From an uncultured Gammaproteobacteria bacterium (lineage in GTDB: Bacteria; Pseudomonadota; Gammaproteobacteria; Pseudomonadales; Azotimanducaceae_A), in contig CAJWZG010000018.1 in the NCBI GenBank assembly GCA_913049565.1, positions 1-20,583 of the forward strand: 20,583 nucleotides of DNA, written 5' to 3'. Below, piece by piece: positions 7,982 through 15,966 of this stretch. The first letter of the stretch is position 1. Every line of letters begins with the position of its first letter. The notes under the pieces were generated by a model that made no database searches, was not told the origin of the DNA, and saw nothing but the letters and a program-made list of their open reading frames with translations. A program made the position numbers and the translations under genes.

Positions 7982-9166
7982 ATGGGCCCCCTTAACGGAT
8001 TAAAAGTGATCGACCTTACCAGCATGGTCTCCGGACCCGTCGCGGCCACGATGCTAGCGGACCAAGGCGCCGAAGTGATTAAGGTCGAGCCCCTACAGGG
8101 CGAGCAAATGCGCCTGATGGGTCAGCCTATCAACGAGATTCCAGCCATGTTTTTTTCCTGCAATCGGGGGAAACAGTCTATTGCCGTAGACCTTAAAGCC
8201 GAGCCGGGCCAGAAAGTGTTGTGGCGCCTCATTGATGAGGCCGATGTGTTACTGCAAAACTTCCGGCCGGGAGCCATGCAGCGCATGGGCTTTGGCGTAG
8301 ACGAAGTGCGGGCGCAAAATCCGCGCTTAATCTATGTTTCGATTAGTGGGTTTGGCGAGCAGGGCCCCTATGCCGATCAGCGGGTCTACGACCCCGTGAT
8401 TCAGGCACTGTCTTGTGCGACCGATATTCAGGCCAACCGAACGACGCGAGACCCTGAAATGTTCCGCGTCATTATCGCTGACAAGGTCGCATCGCTCACC
8501 AGTGCTCAAGCCATATCCAGTGCGTTATATCATCGTGAACGTAGCGGCGCAGGCCAGCACATCAAAGTATCGATGCTCGACGCCATGCTGGCTTTCTTTT
8601 GGCCAGAAGGCATGGGCGGCATTACCTATGCGGACAACGAATACGACCCCTCTCAAACGTCTGGTTCTATGGATCTTATTTATCCCACTCAAGACGGTTT
8701 CATCACCGCTGGGGTGATCTCAGACAAGGAATGGGTGGGCATGTGTCGTGCTCTGAATCGAGAGGATTTGCTAGAGGACGAACGGTTTGCCACCGCTGGT
8801 GCTCGGCTGCGGCATGTTCAGGAACGCAAAGAAATCACGATGACAGAAATCGCAAAATGGCCTAGCGAAGAGATATTGCAGCGACTACAACAACATGACG
8901 TGCCCAACGCACCGTTGCTGCGCCGCATGGACTTACTGGATCATCCGCAGATACAGGCCAGCGAGACTATTCAGCGCACGTACTTTGAAGGCTTCGGTGA
9001 GGTTCGGCAGGCACGGCCCGCCGCCCGGTTCAGTGCAACGCCCAGCGAAATTCGCGGCCCGGCGCCAAAGCTCGGTGAGCAGTCTCGGTCGATACTCGCG
9101 AATCTGGGCTATTCCGACGAGGAAGCCCAAAAGCTGATCGACGCCGGCGTGATCAAGGGGGCTTAA
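7982..9166 (+). CDS. CaiB/BaiF family class III acyl-CoA transferase
   Basis: The 394-residue protein shows class III CoA-transferase features: an N-terminal MGPLNGLKVIDLTSMVSGPV, DQGAEVIKVEP, the LLQNFRPGAMQRMG stretch, SGFGEQGPY, and the catalytic aspartate D167 (VIIADKVASL), which forms the acyl anhydride in formyl-CoA transferase. The downstream tract AISSALYHRERSGAGQHIKVS is also typical. These enzymes move CoA between carboxylic acids in the cytoplasm. AAGGAG lies eight bases before ATG. It sits 32 bases after the GST and upstream of an acyl-CoA dehydrogenase, suggesting it activates an acid intermediate for beta-oxidation-like steps. The length is standard and no catalytic residue is missing. 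Confidence 0.93.
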   Translation: MGPLNGLKVIDLTSMVSGPVAATMLADQGAEVIKVEPLQGEQMRLMGQPINEIPAMFFSCNRGKQSIAVDLKAEPGQKVLWRLIDEADVLLQNFRPGAMQRMGFGVDEVRAQNPRLIYVSISGFGEQGPYADQRVYDPVIQALSCATDIQANRTTRDPEMFRVIIADKVASLTSAQAISSALYHRERSGAGQHIKVSMLDAMLAFFWPEGMGGITYADNEYDPSQTSGSMDLIYPTQDGFITAGVISDKEWVGMCRALNREDLLEDERFATAGARLRHVQERKEITMTEIAKWPSEEILQRLQQHDVPNAPLLRRMDLLDHPQIQASETIQRTYFEGFGEVRQARPAARFSATPSEIRGPAPKLGEQSRSILANLGYSDEEAQKLIDAGVIKGA

Positions 9167-9272
9167 TTGGCGAGATGCGCTGGCTTCGCGCCTTGGCCCT
9201 GAGCATTGAATTGTTCATGACGCGGTACTGTACTAATCTTCAGTTTCCATTGAGGGGTGGGCGGTTATTACT

Positions 9273-9599
9273 GTGGCGTTACATCTGGATAAACCTTGGT
9301 TAACGATTACCGACGCGAAGCTATTGTTACGAGGCAATCTTGGCGTATACCAGTTGGCAGATGCTGAGGGGTCAGTGCTCTTTATTGGCTATGCCGGAGG
9401 GAAAAGCCTCTTTGGTTTAAAAGGCGAGGTCATGGCCGCGTCAGAGGGCCGGCCCGCTGCAACCCACGTGCGTTGGGAGGTGACCACAGCCTATTTAACC
9501 CGTTATAAAGAACTGCTGATGCTGCACGAGTACGAGAACGGGCAGCTGCCGCCGGATAACCCCCCTGTTACTTTGGGTAAACTGAGACCTGCTGGATGA
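9273..9599 (+). CDS. Small GIY-YIG-like protein of unknown function
   Basis: This 108-residue protein starts at a GTG; no in-frame ATG, GTG or TTG lies close upstream. I do not recognise a named family with certainty. The N-terminal half resembles the GIY-YIG nuclease core: G24-V-Y26, then about ten residues to L-F-I-G39-Y-A-G, with an Arg/Glu-containing tract after it (KGEVMAASEGR). Canonical downstream catalytic residues are not clearly present, so a nuclease role is doubtful. The stop overlaps the start of the acyl-CoA dehydrogenase by ATGA (9596-9599), so the two are probably translated together. That tight coupling in a metabolic operon hints at a role tied to the dehydrogenase or its substrate. 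Confidence 0.75.
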   Translation: MALHLDKPWLTITDAKLLLRGNLGVYQLADAEGSVLFIGYAGGKSLFGLKGEVMAASEGRPAATHVRWEVTTAYLTRYKELLMLHEYENGQLPPDNPPVTLGKLRPAG

Positions 9600-10762
9600 A
9601 CCTAGAACTTACGGAAGAGCAAGACCTAGTCATTGCCACGGTACGACGCTTTGTCCGCGACGAAATCTTACCGTTGGAGTACGACTTAGATCCCGATGCA
9701 GATGAGCTTGATCCGCTGGATCGAGCTCGGCTCATTGAAAAAACCAGGGCCATGGGGCTGTACGGATTAGACATACCTCCGGCATTTGGTGGCCCGGATA
9801 TCGATTTGGTCACACGCACATTGCTTGCGGTGGAAATGGCCCAGCATCGGGCCGGGCTATATGCTCCGTGCTACGGCACCTTCGGTGGCGCAGGACTGGC
9901 CCAATTGTTTGAAGCCACGGATGAGCAAAAAGAAAAATACCTCTACCCCACGCTGCGAGGCGAGAAACGCGGTTTCTTTGGGCTTTCCGAACCCTCCGGC
10001 GGTTCAGATCCTGCCCGGGCGATTCAAACGAAGGCAGTGCAGGACGGTGACGATTGGATCATCAACGGCGGCAAGTTATGGATCAGTGGCGCCGATAAGG
10101 CGCAGTTTGGTTTAGTGTTTGCACGTACGGCCAATGACAAAGGCCGCAATGGCGTTACCTGCTTCATCGTCGATACCGACACACCGGGCTTTGCAGTGCG
10201 CCGCATAGTGCACACGCTGCGATCGGCGCATTACGCGACGGAACTGAGTTTTGACGACATGCGCGTGCCTGCCTCGAATATTCTCGGCGAACTCAACAAA
10301 GGCTTTGCCATCGCCAACGACCGGCTGACCAAACAGCGCATTCCATATGCAGCAGGCTGCATCGGGGTGGCGATTAAAGCTCAAGAAATGGCTTTGGAAT
10401 ATGTTCCCCAACGCGAGACCTTTGGCGCACCTTTGTCATCGCGACAGTCAATTCAATGGATGTTGGTCGACAACGAGATCGACATCAAACAGTCACTTTG
10501 GGTTACGCTGGAAGCCGCAGCAAAAGCGCAGCGCGGAGAATCGTTCCGCAAAGAAGCGGCGATGGCGAAACTAGTGGCAACAGAGGCCGGCGGTCGCGTG
10601 GTAGATCGCTGCATGCAAATGTTTGGCGGTTTGGGGGTGGCAAAAGATCTGCCTTTTGAACGTTGGTTTAGAGAAATGCGTATTCGCCGCATCGGCGAGG
10701 GCCCTAGTGAAGTCCAGCGGCATGTAATTGCCCGAGAGTTACTAGGATCATCACTGCGATGA
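9596..10762 (+). CDS. Acyl-CoA dehydrogenase
   Basis: The 388-residue flavoprotein has the acyl-CoA dehydrogenase fold: an alpha N-domain (MNLELTEEQDLVIATVRRFV), a beta middle domain with FAD-contacting FGLSEPSGGSD (128-138) and KLWISGADKA (160-169), and a C-terminal alpha domain with MFGGLGVAKDLPFERWFREMRI and RRIGEGPSEVQ. E368 in the IGEGP segment aligns with the catalytic base of medium-chain enzymes, so it should be active. It would introduce an alpha,beta double bond into an acyl-CoA and pass electrons to ETF. It overlaps the GIY-YIG-like gene by four bases and lies 36 bases before the Rieske gene. The chain or ring substrate is unknown. Confidence 0.93.
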   Translation: MNLELTEEQDLVIATVRRFVRDEILPLEYDLDPDADELDPLDRARLIEKTRAMGLYGLDIPPAFGGPDIDLVTRTLLAVEMAQHRAGLYAPCYGTFGGAGLAQLFEATDEQKEKYLYPTLRGEKRGFFGLSEPSGGSDPARAIQTKAVQDGDDWIINGGKLWISGADKAQFGLVFARTANDKGRNGVTCFIVDTDTPGFAVRRIVHTLRSAHYATELSFDDMRVPASNILGELNKGFAIANDRLTKQRIPYAAGCIGVAIKAQEMALEYVPQRETFGAPLSSRQSIQWMLVDNEIDIKQSLWVTLEAAAKAQRGESFRKEAAMAKLVATEAGGRVVDRCMQMFGGLGVAKDLPFERWFREMRIRRIGEGPSEVQRHVIARELLGSSLR

Positions 10763-10798
10763 AGGCAGTGCAAAAACCCTGAATCAGGAGCTTACAAC

Positions 10799-11995
10799 GT
10801 GACGGCTTCTCAAGAAGAAATCGAAATCATTCGGCGCACATTGCAGTACCACGACCAAGGCACCACGCATATGGAGCCGTCGCTACTGCATAACCCAGTA
10901 TCTCATTACGCTGATCCAGAGCGCCTCGCGCAAGAGCGGCAGATATTGTTTCGCGAGTTCCCGATTATTGTGGGTCATGTCAGCCAGCTAGCCTCGCCTG
11001 GAGACTATTTCACCCACGATGAAACCGGTGTGCCAATTTTAGTAACACGCACCAGGGAAGGTGCTGTTAAAGCGTTTATGAACGTCTGTCGACACCGAGG
11101 TGCGCGTGTGGTTAACGAAGCTAGCGGCAACTCCGGCACATTTTCCTGTCCCTACCACTCCTGGACTTACGATCTCCATGGCCGACTGCGCGGACTGCGC
11201 CAGCCCCAAGGGTTTGAGGGTATGGAAAAATCCGAGCACGGGTTAGTTGAGATGCCGGCCTTTGAGCGTTTTGGCTTGCTCTGGGTGCGCCCGAAGCCAA
11301 GTACAGCCGAAATGCCGATCAGTATTGATGCTTGGCTTGCACCGATGGCAGAGCAGTTGGCCTCCATAGATCTCGGATCCCTTGCCTTGCATCGGGCGTG
11401 GTCTGTCGATCTCAACATGGGTTGGCGTATTGCGCTGGAGGGGTTCCAGGAGTCCTATCATTTCTGCTCGGCGCACAAGCATACGGCCTGTTCCGCCTAT
11501 CTCGACAATCAGTCGGTATTCGTCGATCACTACCCACACTTTCGGCACGCAGTGCCACTGGCTCAGGCGGCGAAGCTGCAGGAGATACCCGAGCAGGATT
11601 GGGATTATCGCGCCAGCTATATGAGTCAGAATTACCTGTTCCCCTGCAACTTTGTGCAGGTGATGACCGATCATGTGTACATCCATTCGGTGATTCCCAC
11701 TGGCCTCGGTACCTGTGTCTTTAAATGTCTGATGCTGGTTCCTGATGACACCGCGTTAGCTCCAGAATTGCGCGAGAAAAAGCAGCGTTATTGGGAAGCG
11801 AACTACAACGTGGTACGCACAGTATTCGGTGAAGATTTTGATATTGGTCAAGGGATACAGCAGGGCTTAGCCACCGGTGTAAACGACCACTTTCTGATCG
11901 GTAAGTTTGAAGCGGGTATCCAGTTAGCAGAGCAGGCGATAGACGATGCGTTGAATGCGCGTCTAGTATGTCCGCAAGTCGTCAATGTGCAGTAA
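10799..11995 (+). CDS. Rieske non-haem iron oxygenase, alpha subunit
   Basis: The 398-residue protein carries a Rieske [2Fe-2S] site, C97-R-H99 ... C117-P-Y-H120 (NVCRHRGAR; FSCPYHSWTYD), and a C-terminal catalytic domain with mononuclear iron ligands H220 and H225 (EGFQESYHFCSAHKH) and a late acidic ligand, perhaps in GEDFDIGQ. E217 occupies the bridging position held by Asp205 in naphthalene dioxygenase. Glu at this place is known from carnitine oxygenase CntA and relatives, so a monooxygenase or demethylase role is as likely as ring dihydroxylation. The GTG start has AGGAG eight bases upstream. No reductase, ferredoxin or beta subunit is nearby, so electrons must come from proteins encoded elsewhere. 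It probably belongs to the operon that begins with the VOC gene. Confidence 0.92.
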   Translation: MTASQEEIEIIRRTLQYHDQGTTHMEPSLLHNPVSHYADPERLAQERQILFREFPIIVGHVSQLASPGDYFTHDETGVPILVTRTREGAVKAFMNVCRHRGARVVNEASGNSGTFSCPYHSWTYDLHGRLRGLRQPQGFEGMEKSEHGLVEMPAFERFGLLWVRPKPSTAEMPISIDAWLAPMAEQLASIDLGSLALHRAWSVDLNMGWRIALEGFQESYHFCSAHKHTACSAYLDNQSVFVDHYPHFRHAVPLAQAAKLQEIPEQDWDYRASYMSQNYLFPCNFVQVMTDHVYIHSVIPTGLGTCVFKCLMLVPDDTALAPELREKKQRYWEANYNVVRTVFGEDFDIGQGIQQGLATGVNDHFLIGKFEAGIQLAEQAIDDALNARLVCPQVVNVQ

Positions 11996-12036
11996 CGCCA
12001 GGGTCGATTCGGCTCTCCTAGGGTTCTAACTCTACG

Positions 12037-13704
12037 ATGCGCAGATTACTGATCTGGCTGGTGCTCGGGCTGTCTTCATCGGTGATAGCTCAGCCCAACA
12101 TTGTATTGATCGTCGCAGAAGACTTAAGTCCGAGAATCGGTGCTTTTGGTGATGAGATCGCCCAAACCCCAAACATTGATGCGCTTGCAGAGCAGGGGGT
12201 GCGGTTCACGCAGGTCTTCTCAGCATCCGGCGTTTGTGCGCCCAACCGATCGGCGTTGATCACAGGGGTCTACCCGCAAGCCTTGGGTACCCAGCATATG
12301 CGAACCAGCAATAAAAATTATGAAGCGGTGCCACCCCCGCAAGTGAAGGCATTCCCTGAATTGCTGCGTCAGGCCGGCTATGTGACGGCGAATACTGCCA
12401 AAACCGACTACCAGTTTGGTGAGCCTTTTACGATTTGGGACGTGAACGAGGGTAATTTTGCGCTACCTCCGGATTTGGCGCTGTGGCGGCAACTGCCCGC
12501 GGACAAACCGTTTTTTGCCATGATCAATCTCATGTCGACTCATGAAAGTCGCCTCGCAACTTTAGAAACCAAGGGCCAGGGTGCCTTCGGATCCGTCATC
12601 AAGGGTTTAGCGTTAGCGCGTAAAGCGACAGTCAGGGAGGTCACCGAGCCATTACTGGTACGAGTACCCGAGCTTTATCCTGACACGATGGCGGTACGAG
12701 AATCTATCGCCCAGCACTACGACAACATTCACTACATGGATGCCCAGGTGGGTGAGGTCATCGGCAACTTGGCGATGGATGGGCTGTTGGATAAAACCTT
12801 CGTCATTTGGATGACAGACCATGGCGACGGGTTGCCCAGAGCTAAGCGCGCTGTTTACGACAGCGGCTTGCTCGTGCCGCTGATCTTGCGGTTGCCCGAT
12901 GGCGGCGGGGCAGGGCGCGTCGATGCCCGCCTGGTTTCCATCGTTGACTTAGCACCTTCAATTCTGGATCTGGCCGGGGTGAATGTTCCCGACTTTGTTC
13001 AAGGGCAGAGTATGCTGACCACCGATCATCGACGCGATTTCGTTTTTGCTGGCCGTGATCGGATGGACGCTGTCCCCGATCATGTGAGAGCTGCGCGGAA
13101 TGAGCGATACAAGTACATTCGAAATTATCGCTCGGAACTGCCATATTTCCGGCCTCTTGCCTTCCGCGACATGTTCCCAGTGATGCAGGCCCTGTGGCAG
13201 GCAAAGGATGCCGGGACGTTAAACGAGCAGCAAGCATCCTACTTTCAGGCGCCGCGGCCTCGAGAAGAGCTTTACGACACTCAACGTGACCCCCAAGAGA
13301 TGGTTAACTTGGCCGGGCTACCAGAATATGCAGAGATTCTCGCGCGTCAGCGCAGGGCCATGGATGATTGGATCGTCCGAGTGGGTGATAAGAGCGATAT
13401 CGACGAAGACCAACTGATCGAAACCATGTGGCCCCAAGGCCAACAGCCGGTTACCCAAATGCCGAGCATCGAGCGGCAAGGCGACCGGGTGGTGATCACT
13501 TCCAAAACACCCGGCGCGTCTATTGCCTATCGCATCGATCCCGCTGGTGTCGTTGCAGGTTTGTTTAATGCGAGTCGCGGATGGCAACTTTATACGCGCC
13601 CATTGCCGTGGACCGAAGAGAAAGCCTCGACGACGCTGGTGGCCAAGGCTGTTCGTTATGGCTACGCCGAGAGCGCTGAGGCAGAATATCATTGGGCAGA
13701 TTAA
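12037..13704 (+). CDS. Exported type I sulfatase with CAPNR signature
   Basis: The 555-residue protein has a signal peptide (residues 1-18, MRRLLIWLVLGLSSSVIA, cut before QPN), so it acts in the periplasm or outside. The sulfatase core follows: IVAEDLSPRIGAFG with metal ligands E28-D29, signature C67-A-P-N-R71, AKTDYQF for the usual lysine, MSTHES histidine, and WMTDHGDGLPRAKR with D/H metal ligands and a lysine. Asn in the fourth signature position is unusual (Ser, Thr or Ala is common), though the CxPxR core for formylglycine formation is kept. The last ~80 residues (from MPSIERQGDR) resemble a chitobiase-C-terminal or Fn3-associated beta domain. It lies 41 bases after the Rieske gene, plausibly the last gene of that unit. 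The target ester is unknown; glycan or small sulfate esters are possible. Confidence 0.9.
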   Translation: MRRLLIWLVLGLSSSVIAQPNIVLIVAEDLSPRIGAFGDEIAQTPNIDALAEQGVRFTQVFSASGVCAPNRSALITGVYPQALGTQHMRTSNKNYEAVPPPQVKAFPELLRQAGYVTANTAKTDYQFGEPFTIWDVNEGNFALPPDLALWRQLPADKPFFAMINLMSTHESRLATLETKGQGAFGSVIKGLALARKATVREVTEPLLVRVPELYPDTMAVRESIAQHYDNIHYMDAQVGEVIGNLAMDGLLDKTFVIWMTDHGDGLPRAKRAVYDSGLLVPLILRLPDGGGAGRVDARLVSIVDLAPSILDLAGVNVPDFVQGQSMLTTDHRRDFVFAGRDRMDAVPDHVRAARNERYKYIRNYRSELPYFRPLAFRDMFPVMQALWQAKDAGTLNEQQASYFQAPRPREELYDTQRDPQEMVNLAGLPEYAEILARQRRAMDDWIVRVGDKSDIDEDQLIETMWPQGQQPVTQMPSIERQGDRVVITSKTPGASIAYRIDPAGVVAGLFNASRGWQLYTRPLPWTEEKASTTLVAKAVRYGYAESAEAEYHWAD

Positions 13705-13771
13705 CCCTAATCAGCGAGCCTCGATCCAGCGTATCTCCATCCAGCCTACCTCGGAGCATGGTATCGCTGGT

Positions 13772-14719
13772 TCAGCTAGCCAAGGCAGCGCCAAGCCGGC
13801 GCATTTCGCTTACCAGTTCAGCTCCAAGCGCCACTTCCTCTTCCGTGTGTCGGGCACATACTTTGATATTGAAAAGGCGGGCTCCCGATTCGATGTAGGG
13901 TGCTAACTGTTCGGCCACTTGGGCCGGCGTGCCGCTAGGGGTATAGCGCTCGAATTTTTCAAATGGGATGCGGTAGAAGGCCTCCATACCGGCTTTGACC
14001 GATGCGTGGGCTGCCTTGCCGTCTTGCCAATCCATGCCTATCCAAGGTTGGTAACCGTGCATCCAGTCAACATCATTGCGTCCCAGTGCCTGAGCCTGCT
14101 CGGCAACGCTGCCAACCGCTTGAGCAAATCGATTTGCACTACACCAAACCCCGAGCCAGCCTTCACCGAACTTTGCAGTGCGCGTAAGTGCCGCGTCAGA
14201 GCGACCACCCACCACAATGGGTATTGGCGATTTAGGGGTTGGGCGGATAAGTGCTTCCTGCACGTTGAATTCCTTACCCTCAAAGGTAACGGTCTCGCCA
14301 GCTAACAGGCTACGGATGATCGCCAAGGACTCATTGGCGCGTAATCCGCGTCGTCTAGGATCAACCCCGCAGATTTCCAGTTCGTGGGGGTCCTCACCGC
14401 CAATGCCCACACCAAAAATCATTCGGCCTTGAGCGACACTAGCTATGCTGGCCAGTTGCCGTGCCACCGGCAAAGGATGACGCAGAGGCAGCAAATAGAT
14501 ACCCGTCATAACTCCGAGTTTGGGGTGCAGTTGAGATAACGCAGCACATTCCACCATGCCATCGGTGCCTGAACCATTGCGAAACGAAACATGGTCTGCC
14601 ATGAACATCAGTTCAAAGCCGGCATCTAAGATCTGAGCAACCGCTGCCTGCCGCTGTTGCCAATCCAGATTCCAAAAATTACTCGGTGGGGCCAATCCAA
14701 ATTTCAGCGCAGTAGTCAA
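13772..14719 (-). CDS. Luciferase-like (LLM class) flavin-dependent oxidoreductase
   Basis: The 315-residue protein is a TIM-barrel luciferase-like monooxygenase. Typical segments are MFMADHVSF, LGVMTGIYLLPLRHPLPVARQLASIASVAQGRMIFGVGIGG split across the barrel core, PTPKSPIPIVVGGRSDAALTRTAKFGEGW and YTPSGTPAQVAEQLAPYIESGA. In proteobacteria these usually use FMNH2 from a separate reductase; actinobacterial relatives use F420. The start is TTG at 14719, supported by AAGGA seven bases upstream. It lies 71 bases downstream of the acyl-CoA-dehydrogenase-like monooxygenase on the same strand and faces the exported sulfatase end-to-end with 67 bases between. A role in oxygenating or reducing a pathway intermediate is inferred from context. 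Confidence 0.88.
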   Translation of the reverse strand: MTTALKFGLAPPSNFWNLDWQQRQAAVAQILDAGFELMFMADHVSFRNGSGTDGMVECAALSQLHPKLGVMTGIYLLPLRHPLPVARQLASIASVAQGRMIFGVGIGGEDPHELEICGVDPRRRGLRANESLAIIRSLLAGETVTFEGKEFNVQEALIRPTPKSPIPIVVGGRSDAALTRTAKFGEGWLGVWCSANRFAQAVGSVAEQAQALGRNDVDWMHGYQPWIGMDWQDGKAAHASVKAGMEAFYRIPFEKFERYTPSGTPAQVAEQLAPYIESGARLFNIKVCARHTEEEVALGAELVSEMRRLGAALAS

Positions 14720-14790
14720 AACTTGTTCCTTGATTTTTTTGTCGTGATTCTCCTGGTGCGAGCAGAAGTGGGTATATGACAGCGTCTACG

Positions 14791-15966
14791 CTAGAGCCCA
14801 AACGCCTTGTCATCGAGATCGAGCATGACGCGGCCGGCTAGTTCCATCACAGGCTCGCCGACCATCATATGGGCAGCAGCAACATGTACATCGCGAAAAT
14901 GCTGCTGTAACGAAGAAGTCTCGTAGACAGATGTGCCGCCCATCACTCGATACATTTGATCAATCACATCGATAGCCGTGTTCACGGCGTGGACGTTCGC
15001 GGTGCGAATTTTACGCCGGTCTTCTAAACTGCCGGGGCCAGCTTGGGCGGCGCCCCAGCCGTCATCGATGGTTTGATAAAAGTAAGCGCGAGCAGCACTC
15101 AGCGCAGTATCGGCCTCCGCAACATCTACATGTAACGAAGGGCGAAGCGAGAGTGCACGCCTGCTGCCTTGAGGTGTTTTTTCTTTTGAGGCGCGAATAA
15201 CCTCATCCAGACTGGCGCGAGCCATCCCCAGGCAAATTGCGCCTATAGGGATACCCAGCAACGCAAACTTGGGAAACTGATAAATCGGCTGGCTGGCATA
15301 CTCTGAGTCTTCAACATCTCCGGCCATGCGTTCGGCAGGTACCCAAACGTTCTGGGCGACGTAGTCACTTGAACCTGAACCTCGCATACCCGATACATGC
15401 CAATTGTCTACGATCTGGATTTCTGCGGGTTCAAAAAAGACCCGGGTTAATGCAGGAGAAGCCTTGATAGGCTCGCCGGTCGCGTCAACCTCGTGAATGC
15501 CCCCTGAGATCCATTGCGCGTTTCGACAGCCTGAGCCCCAGCGCCAATGCCCGTTGATCAGATAGCCGGGCTTTCCATCACGCTCTTCGAACAATGCAGT
15601 ACCGCTGTCAGCGAAGACACCGCTGGTAATAACATTAGGGTTCTTCAACATCGCCGCAAGTTGTTCTTTTGGCAGGGCGCCGAACAGATACTGCGAAGTG
15701 GCGCCGATGAAAATACACCAGGCAGTTGATCCGTTGGCGGTCGCCAGCTTTTCACAGAGTTGGCAAAAAGCGGCGGGAGACATCCCCAGACCACCCAGCA
15801 CATCAGGCACTACCAAGCGGTAGAAGCCAAGGTCTGCCAGCTTTTTGGCAAGGTCTTGGGGTAGATGACGCTGTTGGTCAATCTCGCGGCGACGCTCAGC
15901 CAACTCGGGTAACAGATCTTCTGCCGCTTCCAGTAACTTGGTTTCAATGTTGGAAATTGCATTCAT
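14791..15966 (-). CDS. Acyl-CoA-dehydrogenase-fold flavin monooxygenase (HsaA/DszC-like, group D)
   Basis: The 391-residue protein has the acyl-CoA dehydrogenase fold but matches the flavin-dependent monooxygenase branch: GFYRLVVPDVLGGLGMSP, STAWCIFIGATSQYLFGALP, SGVFADSGTA, INGHWRWGSGCRNAQWISGG, and a C-terminal FRDVHVAAAHMM tract with the histidine typical of HsaA-type enzymes. The glutamate base of true dehydrogenases is not seen at its usual place. Such enzymes hydroxylate phenolic or sulfur compounds with reduced flavin from a partner reductase; none is present here. I chose ATG 15966, because it overlaps the upstream gene's stop (ATGA, 15963-15966); an in-frame ATG at 16035 would lie deep inside that gene. 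Substrate is unknown. Confidence 0.87.
   Translation of the reverse strand: MNAISNIETKLLEAAEDLLPELAERRREIDQQRHLPQDLAKKLADLGFYRLVVPDVLGGLGMSPAAFCQLCEKLATANGSTAWCIFIGATSQYLFGALPKEQLAAMLKNPNVITSGVFADSGTALFEERDGKPGYLINGHWRWGSGCRNAQWISGGIHEVDATGEPIKASPALTRVFFEPAEIQIVDNWHVSGMRGSGSSDYVAQNVWVPAERMAGDVEDSEYASQPIYQFPKFALLGIPIGAICLGMARASLDEVIRASKEKTPQGSRRALSLRPSLHVDVAEADTALSAARAYFYQTIDDGWGAAQAGPGSLEDRRKIRTANVHAVNTAIDVIDQMYRVMGGTSVYETSSLQQHFRDVHVAAAHMMVGEPVMELAGRVMLDLDDKAFGL

Noticed and set aside
9169..9192. Possible hairpin after the CoA-transferase stop
   Set aside because: The stem is short and imperfect and is not followed by a T-run, so it is not a convincing terminator.
11243..11686. 147-residue minus-strand frame inside the Rieske gene
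   Set aside because: It is a shadow of the Rieske coding frame, whose metal ligands are intact.
12842..13237. 131-residue minus-strand frame inside the exported sulfatase
   Set aside because: It is antisense to conserved sulfatase motifs and has Arg/Pro/Ala-rich composition typical of shadows.
9596..15966. The two acyl-CoA-dehydrogenase-fold genes as a duplication
   Set aside because: Their sequences differ in all key motifs; one is a true dehydrogenase and the other belongs to the monooxygenase branch.
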